This document shows, in pieces, positions 56,601-64,000 of a stretch of DNA of 64,000 nt. The position numbers were made by a program, and so were the translations under genes. The stretch is from Argopecten irradians (Eukaryota > Mollusca > Bivalvia > Pectinida > Pectinidae). Position 1 is the first letter of the stretch. Each line of letters starts with the position of its first letter. The notes under the pieces were generated by a model, which ran no database searches, was not told where the DNA came from, and worked only from the letters and a program-made list of their open reading frames with translations. The stretch covers positions 21,373,655-21,437,654 of the forward strand of contig NC_091137.1 in NCBI RefSeq assembly GCF_041381155.1, in the 5' to 3' direction.

Positions 56601-58705
56601 CACATTAAAATGTGTTACATGGATTATACAAATTTAACTGCACGTGACAGGATGGACAATATATATCATTACCAATTACTAAAATATGGACAATTAATTT
56701 GGAAATTAACAATACTTTTACCGTACTACTATCATAGCTTTTATTCACATCTACAAAAATACCATCATTTTTCTAATGAATAGAGACACCTTCTTCAATA
56801 ATTGGATATTACAAAAACCTATAAGGTCATCCGTCTTATGAAGACTGGGATTACTATAATAATACTGTGGGATATATTTAATATGTATATTTTTTATTTC
56901 TTCGTGTTTACATACAAAAAGATAGTGAAATTCATCCCCGATATTTTCATTACATAAATGGCATATTCTTTCACGTTTCTCAACATTACACCATCTTCCA
57001 GTCTCATTTGGAATTTTTAAATTTGATGTACGAAATTTAGTTATGTATACTCTATTCATTTCCGATAATTTCATAAGGTAATTTTCAAATCCAAATTCTT
57101 ATTTTATATATTAGATAAGTTTGCCCTCTTGAGGAAGTTTCCACATCTGAGAACCATTTTTGTATAAACTGATCTTGAAGGCACTGTTTCATAAAACTTT
57201 TATAAAAACTGTTAATCATTTGTATTTCATTGAAAAAGATATTTGACTGACCAGATTCATCAAAAATATTTTTAATGAAAGATATCCATTTAAATGTGTA
57301 TATTCCTTCGAAATGTAACTTCGAGATTAGTTTATAAAGTATACTTCTTAATTTATTTTCATTTTGTATAAGTCTATTCCAAAAACACAGCATTCTCAGT
57401 TTGATATTTATTTCGAGTGGGAATCTTCCCAGTTCCCCATACACCATAAAATCTGGAGTGCTACTTCTGACTTTAAGTATTCGTTTGCAGAATTTCAGTT
57501 GTGTTTGCTCGACTGACTTTAAATTCCCATACCCCCAAACTTCGGAACCGTATAGCAGTATTGGTTCAACTAACGAATTAAATAATTTTAGTTGTAAATC
57601 TATTGGAATAGCTTGGTTACGCACCTTTTTATATATACCGAATATTGATTTTTGGGCTTGGTCAACCAATATGTTAATAGCGTTGGAAAAATTACCATTA
57701 TATTTAAAAGTAATGCCTAAATATGTAAAAGTATCTGTTGCTTCCAAGACATGACCGTTAAGCACGAAATTATACACCTGTTTAGTTTTCCTCTTGCTGA
57801 AAACTAACACTTTAGTTTTGTTAATATTTACCTGAAGTTTCCATGTATCGCAATACTGTTGAAAAATATCCAGTGCGTTTTGCATACCTTCTGCTGTTTC
57901 GGAAAGTATCACAGTATCATCTGCATAAAGTAATATGAATATTTTCAAAAATATGCTTAATTTATCAGACATTTTCTGTTCGATTGTCTCAAAGGAGCTA
58001 ACTCCTGCAACCTCCGTAATCGTTTAGGAATATTGAGAAAAGAAATGGGGATAGATTTTCACCCTGGCGGACACCAACTAGGCACGGGAAACAATCAGAT
58101 ATTTGACCATTGTATTGTACACAAGATTTTATATTATCATACATATTATAAATTACTTTAAAACATTTCCCCTTTATTTTGCTTTTCCTAATCTTTTTCC
58201 ATAAACCTACACGCCACACAGTATCAAATGCTTTTCGAAAATCAACAAAAGTGCAATACAGCTTTTTATTATTAGCGAGATATAGAGATATCAGAGATTG
58301 CAAAATAAAAACATTATCCATCGTGGAGTGATTCTTTCTAAATCCTGCCTGATTTTTTGAAATGAGGTTTCTTTGAATAGAGTATTTATTCAACCTTGTG
58401 TTTATGATAGAATTAACAATTTCCCAAGACAACTTATAAGGGTTATTGCTCTATAATTATCCGGATCTTCCTCACTTCCTTTATTTTATTACATGGGTTT
58501 TATGATACCAATAGTCCAACTCTCAGGTAATAATCCTGTACCCAAAATGACATTAAAAAGTTTACAATATATAGTTATTAGTTCAGGCGGTGAGTTTTTT
58601 TTTTAAATATTCAATTAATATCATGTCAATACCAGGGGCCTTATTGTTTTTTAACTGTTTAATAGCATTAAGTAATTCAAGTTCAGTTATTTCACTATTC
58701 AATAT

Positions 58706-58739
<34 letters not shown>

Positions 58740-61700
58740 CCATCATCATCACCCTCCTCCTCCTCACCATCATCATCGTCGTCACAATCATCATCATCAT
58801 CACTACTTACTTCATCATCATCATCATCATCGTCGCTATCATCATCATCACTACCATCATAATCATCATCATCATCATCATAACTTCCACTTCCATCATC
58901 ATCACCATCATCATCATCACCATCACCATCATCATCATAATCATCATCATCATCACCACTTCTATCATCATCACCATTATCATCATCATCATCACCATTA
59001 TCATCATCACCATCATCCTCATCATCATCATCATCACGATTAATCTTTTTGAAATATCTATAGAAAATATCTAAGGGAATACAGGGGGATTTCTTTGTCG
59101 ACTGACTAAATTTATTCAAAGTTTTCCAAAAAGCCTTAGGATTACATCTTGATAGTGTTCTCAGTTCTTTCGCACATTTCTCTTGATATTTTTTAAAATT
59201 AATATGAATTGTCTTTCGATATTCTCCTCCCTTTTTATTTAATTGTGTTTTGTTTTCTCTCGACTTATTAATTTTATACATATTTTTAATATGATTAAAT
59301 GCGTTACGGGCTACTTTACATTCTTTGTTAAACCATGGCTTACTTTGTTTTCTACAAGCTTTACTTTTGTAAGCCTGGTTTACACCAAATACATTTGACG
59401 CTGTAGACGTCAGAACTTTACTCAAGTCCTCAACAATATTGTTAATATCTGTATGATTTACATCAGTAAGTGTCACTATTTCATTAGTTTTGCATTAATA
59501 TCTTGTAATTCAATATTCGAATGTAAATTAAGAGCAGATACAAAATCGTCTGTTTTCATAGAATTCCATTTAACACTAGGACATTTACTTACTTGGTTTT
59601 TAGATTGCGAACAAATTTCATAGTTAATATTTACTTATAAGTGAAGTTGTTTATGAACATCGGAGAACATCGGATTAAATTCACAGACTTCAAAGTTAGA
59701 TACAAACTTAAAACTTGCAGCTGACAAAAGAACTCAATAAGTCGTGTCCCATACCTCTTTGGATTACTGTTATCCATGCTATATCTAGTTAAAGGAACAT
59801 TTTGATCAAGAAGCTGTTGAATTGAATACATGTTATTGATATCATTATTATTATCAGAAATATTCAGTATACCAAAAAAAATTTCATCCGGTACAATATA
59901 ATCAGACAATGTCGCTGATCTCGCATTAAAATCACCAGTTAATATTATGTTATGATTATATATAGAAAGTGCTATCAATTCATCTTCTAAATCGGTAAAG
60001 GCATTTCCTGACGAATATTTGGAATATTCTGGAGGAATGTACATACATCCAAATAAAACATTGTTATGTATTAATGATTTGCTTTTAGTTATTTCAAACC
60101 ACTGTACAAACTCCGATTCGGTATTATGAAAATGCAAAACATCAGCCAATATCTGCTTACATATAACAATAATTCCACCGGACTTTTTTTACACTTCATC
60201 CTATTTGTCAAATGATAATTATAACCATTGGGTACTATAATTTCATCAAGGTTATCGGTTTTCGTCTCCACACACATAAACATGTCATATTCTGTAATCA
60301 AAGACAGAAAATCAGGGTTATCATTTTATTTTAACCCGCAGACGTTCAAAAAACCAACATGAAACTGATCAGTTTGTGTATTGACAAATTCTTTTAACAC
60401 CAATTCTGTTTCTCGTCCATCGTTTGTATTTTCTGCCTGTGTCTTTGGAATACCGTTGAAAATTAAATTGTATTTCATGTTGTGTGTTTGTTGTTTTCAC
60501 AGAGACTTGTAACATGTGTACTATATACTATATAAAAGGACAAGGGAACCAACGGCTCGCTTGGAAGAGGTACACCTGCCTCTACAAAAGTCGCCCGTAT
60601 TCCGTCAAGCATTGATAAATATGTACATATTTAATACCAATATATTCTTAAATAAATTTTTCGACATGGAAAACACAACTTCAAACACGAAATAATATAT
60701 TAACATACCTTTATTTCACTTTGAACGTGGAAAATGCAGTCAGATATCACCGATGTCGTTTTGCCTGTCAAGTAAAATCTAGGTCAAAAGCACTCATATT
60801 CCCTTGTAACAGATTTTGTATGCATTCATTTCACTTTCTGGTGATATTTTTCCATTGCAAATACAAATAGGCTATCTCTGATAACTTTTTCATTAATCCA
60901 ATCCAACAGCTAAGCGAGGAATCACACTTTTTTTATCCAGCACTCGACTCTTGTTCGTATAATCCGTCATATTGTAATTGGTGATGGGTACCTTTTTGGT
61001 GTACTCGCCCTTACCCGATACTACACTGAAATTCTGTACTCAGACTCTGTATAAATTAAGTTTCATGGTTTAGGTTCTTAGAAGAACCTTTATTTGAGAT
61101 ACATATATCATTAATTGAAGAATCTAACTTAAATGGAGACTCTAATGTTGTACTTGACCGTTACCACATTGATATTGTAGCGTTTAGTGTACAGACACCG
61201 GGTATATGGTGTTTCCAGTCCGGGTCCGGGTATGGGGTACATAATATCCACACAAACGTGTTTAACCTAGATTTCAGTGGACAGGCAAAACGACATCGGT
61301 GATATCTGACTGCATTTTCCACGTTCATAGTGAAATAAAGGTATGTTAATATATTATTTCGTGTTTGAAGTTGTGTTTTCCATGTCGAAAATTTATTTAA
61401 GAATATATTGGTATTAAATATGTATATATTTATCAATGTTTGACGGAATACGGGCGACTTTTGTAGAGGCAGGTGTACCTCTTCCAAGCGAGCCGTTGGT
61501 TCCCTTGTCCTTTTATATAGTATATAGTACACATGTATACACAGCAGACTTTCTCACAACCTACGTTACAAGTCCCTGTGGTTATATCCGGTCGTGTATA
61601 CACGTGTTGATTTATAACTCAAAACTGGGTCAAAGCGTACGCACTGGTATTTACAAAGAGACAACATTACAAGAAGGAAACCTCTCGTTTCTATGACATA

Positions 61701-63881
61701 TATGATTTAAGGAAATCTTTCCGTTTTCATCACAGTGGTAACTGGAATCGGGTAGGTTGTCCGGCCATATATGGTGGGTACATGATGTGCCCGGGCTGCG
61801 ACACAGGCGCTTGTTGAATTTGAGGTGATATAGGAAAGTCAGAATTTGACGGGCTGGCGCCAAATACGTAGAGCAGAGTGTGCATGGGATATCATTTGGG
61901 ATAATAGTGGTGACATTTGATTTGACACTTGATTGACCGGTGTCGTGGTTACTGAGGAGGCTACTGATGTGGACGGTGCAGAGGCGCGTGGAGACGCCAT
62001 ATTGTCATGCGGAATGTGTGTAGACGTTACCTGTATTTTACTAGGTGGTGTAACTCCTGACCCGTCTTTCCGTTTCCTCCGTTTAGTCCGTCCGCCGTGA
62101 CCCATACTTAATAAACATATTCACATCACACAAGGCTTTCTTCATTGCTCGAATAACACGTTTTTTAAGCATTTTCCTCGAAGTATAGCACCTGATAATT
62201 TAACACGTCCATCTTGCCACGCGCATGCGCAGATCTTTGACATCGGATCGCAAGTGTGCATACAATTAATTGACATCGGATTGTAAATGTGTATAGAATT
62301 ATCTGACATTGGATTGAAATTGTGTATTGATATCGCATTTTAATATTAGTGCTGAATGAAAACTTGATGCTAATTCCAGCTCCTTGTCGCCTTCCCACTG
62401 ACAGTATCTATCACTGTAGACACGCGATATGCCACCTTCTACGAAGACACTAATTACGTAAGTATATTGGAATTAATGGCCGATGTCATTTTAGATGATT
62501 ACCAAATAATAAGTTACAGACAACGTCACTATTCACGGGAATCCTGCTCAATGATGTTTGATTTAAGAGTCATTTTTATTTCTTTAATTTTCTAAAATGA
62601 GCATATGAATAAACATGAAATATAAGTGACCATTTTGAGTGACAGGTGATTCGGTCTAGTTTGATTTGAAAGAATAGGAACGAGGCGGGAATTTTATCAA
62701 ACAACGACGCTTCTTCTTGTGGAGTACATTGGATTGACTTTCTATTTCTTGGTCGTACGTCTTCATTCACAAATAGAATATCACATGGGTCTGTCAAGTG
62801 GACAGGGATATCTCAACCCGAGTGAAAGATTTTAGCTGGTCAACCCGAGGGTTGCCGAGGGTTGGCGGCCAACATCCTTCACGAGGGTTGAGATATCCCT
62901 GTCCACTTGATAGACCCATGTTTGATTCTTTTTCTCCCATACTTTCACGAAATATTATGGAAATGCAGTTTTTATAAACATTTCCAAAGCGCCGCCGTCA
63001 TAGCGTCAATTTATGGCGTCGCCAACAAAAGGCACCGCATGTATTGATGACGCCACGTCATTGTCTAGCGCGTGTGAACTGTCTTTTCCCTTCCCCGGTA
63101 ATAGACTGGTTCCCGCCTCAGTTACCTCCCTTGCGTACGCTTCACTGATGACCGGTAGCGGGTAGCCATCTTGAGTGGGAATTCCAACTCCAGAGTAGTG
63201 CGCATCATTTCTGCGCATGATATGTCATCATGGAGACGGCTACTTCCGTTAAGAGAAAATAACGTCATTAACGTCGTTCCTATGAACACTCTAAACTCTG
63301 TTAGCACGAAATGATTTCAAAACTTAAGATCTTATTTAATTTTGTTTATATATCGTTCAAATAAATTATTTATTCTTTACGTTAAGATCCGTCGCTTCGT
63401 GCGTAAAGGGGTTTCCCACGTCTAAAAAAAGTGGTACCAGCGAACCGGATATGTAGATTGACCAATCAAAAAAAATCATCATGGTTACCCGCTACCGGTC
63501 CCTAGTGAGCGGAGCGCAGCCTGGCGGAGAGTAGAGAACTAAGGGAAGGGAACCAGTCTACCCCGGTAAAAGACAGAGTTATCTTTTCCCTACCAACCGC
63601 GGGATAACCCTGTCAAGTATGGGGAAAATCTGTATCTTTGTGTGCAATTTGAACCATGTTTAGGGAGGATTTGGTTCTGCTTATTTAGTCTTTTGTAATT
63701 ATCAAAAACTGGTTTTATTATAGAGTGTGGTGAAAACGAATCACGATTTTTGACAAACTAGTATATATATTTATAACAGAAATACCTGGTCATGGTGTAC
63801 AATAACGTCTGCTACCTGTGGCATGTAACCGGAGCCGATGCCGTGAATATGGGATTCTGGAATAAGCAGTTAGCCATGGAG
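53647..63881 (+). CDS. BRICHOS-like secreted protein gene 2 (partial, runs off the right edge)
   Basis: Exons found are 53647-53682, 62380-62457 and 63780-63881, all phase 0 with consensus splice ends (CAG|GTAAAC; ATTCCAG|CTC; TAC|GTAAGT; TAACAG|AAA; GAG|GTAAGT). Spliced, exons 1 and 2 make one continuous signal peptide (MKGCCLVIAALQ joined to LLVAFPLTVS), which neither has alone; this strongly supports the 8.7-kb intron. The mature part starts ITVDTRYATFYEDTNY and continues KYLVMVYNNVCYLWHVTG, then ADAVNMGFWNKQLAME. It aligns by eye with gene 1 (TATFYYDALS, then HTMVMHLGTCYLMKL), sharing Tyr/Asp and CYL positions and intron phase, but has no Thr/His linker. The terminal exon with the second Cys should lie right of 64000. 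It is likely a paralogue from local duplication. Confidence 0.7.
53690..54655. other. BRICHOS gene 2 intron 1, left part
   Basis: AT-rich. GTAATTTGTTATATTTAC is tandemly doubled near 54014-54049, and three TACGTCAT/TGACGTCAT-type sites lie at 54565-54620. No exon found. Confidence 0.4.
54168..54185. promoter_or_regulatory. 18-bp perfect palindrome GTGGGGTCATGACCCCAC
   Basis: The core GGGTCA-TGACCC is an inverted repeat without spacer of the nuclear-receptor half-site (IR0, like the palindromic thyroid/retinoid element). It may also be the end of a small repeat. It lies 0.5 kb inside intron 1 of BRICHOS gene 2. Function is speculative. Confidence 0.35.
54660..54778. mobile_element. short inverted-repeat element (MITE-like, ~120 bp)
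   Basis: GTAACAAAAAC...AAATGATAATTAATGTGAA on the left is mirrored by TTCACATTAATTATCATTT...GTTTTTGTTAC on the right. The arms are about 40 bp with a small indel, around a 36-nt centre. Confidence 0.75.
54780..55430. other. intronic DNA with a short palindrome
   Basis: AGAGATTTAAATA-G-TATTTAAATCTCT (55050-55076) is a perfect hairpin with a one-base loop. It is followed by GAGGTATCCCTGTCC, which resembles the GAGATATCCCTGTCC of the elements at 32.7 and 62.8 kb, so this may be a decayed relative. Nothing else recognised. Confidence 0.5.
55440..55472 (+). repeat. isolated copy of the 33-bp minisatellite unit
   Basis: GCGTATACAAATAATTGACATC then CGATTGGAAA matches the unit of the array at 56040-56570, about 570 bp away. 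Confidence 0.6.
56040..56572 (+). repeat. 33-bp minisatellite, ~16 copies
   Basis: The unit is close to GTGTATACAATTAATTGACA followed by TCGGATTGTAA. It ends within 20 bp of the LINE 3' end at about 56590. Related copies lie at 55440 and 62235-62345, on both sides of the LINE and the large inverted repeat. Confidence 0.9.
56590..60485 (-). mobile_element. LINE with endonuclease and RT remnants and a poly-Asp expansion
   Basis: Read on the minus strand from the ATG at about 60483: MKYNLIFNGIPKTQ, later HVGFLNVCGL, then APE endonuclease blocks (MCVETKTDNLDEI, GCMYIPPE, ILTGDFNARS). An Asp-rich segment follows, then the RT: LKNNKAPGIDM, NQAGFRKNHSTMDNVF, FVDFRKAFDTVW (motif A), GVRQGENLSPFLFSIFLND (motif B), LLYADDTVILSE (motif C) and YLGITF. 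The C-terminus has LLYGSEVWGY and CHLCNENIGDEFHYLFVC. Frame breaks separate several parts (near 58583, 57985 and 57080), so it is inactive, but it is the best preserved LINE in the window. It is an APE-type element; the clade is not assigned. It lies in intron 1 of BRICHOS gene 2, antisense to it. Confidence 0.85.
58705..59037. repeat. (ATC)n trinucleotide expansion inside the LINE frame
   Basis: About 330 bp of ATC repeats with interruptions. On the LINE's strand it reads GAT/GAC-rich codons, giving roughly 110 residues that are mostly Asp, in frame with LINE protein on both sides (FYRYFKKINR before, ILNSEITELELLNAIKQL after). Related LINEs normally have a short acidic linker at this place, so this is probably an expansion of that linker. 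Confidence 0.9.
60493..61578. mobile_element. 1.1-kb inverted repeat, ~280-bp arms, ~470-bp centre
   Basis: The left arm (CACAGAGACTTGTAAC..., then GTGTACTATATACTATATAA and onward to GCCTGTCAAGTAAAATCTAG, 60493-60783) is the reverse complement of 61267-61578. The arms are nearly identical except that the right arm has about 28 extra bp near its outer end. No transposase is seen in the centre. It could be a non-autonomous DNA transposon inserted upstream of the LINE ORF2 start, or an inverted duplication of the LINE's own 5' region. No target-site duplication could be settled. Confidence 0.75.
61651..62105 (-). other. possible LINE ORF1-like remnant
   Basis: A frame at 62105-61839 starts MGHGGRTKRRKRKDGSG and continues Ser/Thr-rich (SPRASAPSTSVASSVTTTP). 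A second frame (61863-61651) carries C and H residues (CRSPGTSCTHH, SSYHCDENG). A basic start and its position upstream of the LINE on the same strand suggest an ORF1 remnant, but no diagnostic domain is present. Chance frames are a fair alternative. Confidence 0.3.
62235..62345 (+). repeat. small outlying block of the 33-bp minisatellite
   Basis: About three units with TTGACATCGGAT, TGTGTATAGAATTA and ATTGGATTGAAATTGTGTAT, matching the array at 56040-56570. It ends 35 bp before exon 2 of BRICHOS gene 2. Confidence 0.8.
62380..62457 (+). CDS. BRICHOS gene 2 exon 2
   Basis: 78 nt between TAATTCCAG and GTAAGTATA. It reads LLVAFPLTVSITVDTRYATF then YEDTNY. An alternative acceptor 25 nt further in (CACTGACAG) would break phase with exon 1, so the first one was chosen. 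Confidence 0.7.
62458..62774. other. BRICHOS gene 2 intron 2, unassigned part
   Basis: No feature recognised other than the exon donor at its start. Confidence 0.4.
62775..63630 (-). mobile_element. inverted-repeat element, copy 2, with an expanded inner palindrome
   Basis: The hairpin at 62783-62921 (ACATGGGTCTGTC...CAGGGATATCTCAACCC, mirrored) and the following CTCCCATAC, CACCGCATGTATTGATGACG, CTAGCGCGTGTGAACTGTC and ACCGCGGGATAACCCTG correspond, inverted, to copy 1 at 32405-32810. Where copy 1 has a small GTCTTAC/GTAAGAT hairpin, this copy has a 500-bp palindrome: TAATAGACTGGTTCCC and GACCGGTAGCGGGTA (63099-63170) are mirrored by TACCCGCTACCGGTC and GGGAACCAGTCTA (63485-63560). It lies in intron 2 of BRICHOS gene 2. 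Confidence 0.7.
63780..63881 (+). CDS. BRICHOS gene 2 exon 3 (core)
   Basis: 102 nt between TTTATAACAG and GTAAGTATT. It encodes KYLVMVYNNVCYLWHVTG, then ADAVNMGFWNKQLAME. The CYLWHV strand carries the first BRICHOS cysteine. Confidence 0.75.
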
Positions 63882-64000
63882 GTAAGTATTCAAACATGAT
63901 AAATATTCAGATATAGATACAACTACATAATTGTTCATGGAGATAAATATTGAGACGCCAATGGACACCATACATAATGATTTAGCTCACCAACATACAT

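Overview
The window is eukaryotic and most likely from a bivalve mollusc. It is AT-rich, gene-poor and full of repeats. It carries a tRNA-derived SINE with an A box and B box, 157-bp tandem-repeat elements resembling the bivalve pearl/Helentron-type families, several LINE lineages, many small inverted-repeat elements, and host genes split into short exons with GT-AG introns. No operons, ribosome binding sites or CRISPR arrays are present. Species cannot be fixed from the sequence.

Four host genes can be supported. (1) 7629-8894 (+) is a single-exon gene for a 421-residue secreted or lumenal NAD(P)-binding protein of the extended/atypical SDR type. (2) 37200-24775 (-) is an NXPE-family type II membrane or secreted glycoprotein gene. 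Exon 1 (signal anchor) and exon 2 (Ig/filamin-like domain) join perfectly; the terminal exon carries the GDS-containing C-terminal domain; one short middle exon was not found. (3) 42084-46904 (+) and (4) 53647 to beyond the right edge (+) are two small secreted-protein genes made of very short phase-0 exons. I read both as BRICHOS-domain proteins (surfactant protein C/gastrokine superfamily). Their exons are too short to stand out as long open frames, and they are the main result of this reading.

Layout: 1-2155 unassigned DNA with a tandem duplication and a hairpin; 2157-3920 pearl/Helentron-like element; 5.1-5.8 kb LINE relic; 5.9-6.0 kb poly-C; 7.6-8.9 kb SDR gene; 10.7-11.8 kb LINE 3' end (-); 12.4-16.4 kb CR1-like LINE (+); 16.6-21.7 kb giant foldback element with arrays of CRE/YY1-like motifs in each arm and other elements nested in its core; 24.8-37.2 kb NXPE gene, whose introns hold a 29-bp minisatellite, an L1/Tx1-type LINE fragment framed by 117-bp direct repeats, a SINE and several palindromic elements; 39-42 kb a 1.2-kb-period tandem duplication ending at BRICHOS gene 1; 48.4-53.2 kb a 4.7-kb, 36-bp minisatellite with higher-order structure, open on both strands; 53.6-63.9 kb BRICHOS gene 2, whose 8.7-kb first intron contains a LINE with an in-frame poly-aspartate expansion, a 1.1-kb inverted repeat and a split 33-bp minisatellite.

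All calls come from reading alone; no database search, alignment or expression data were available. Boundaries of degenerate repeats are approximate. There is no sign of a prokaryotic system, and I saw no LTR retrovirus or Polinton.
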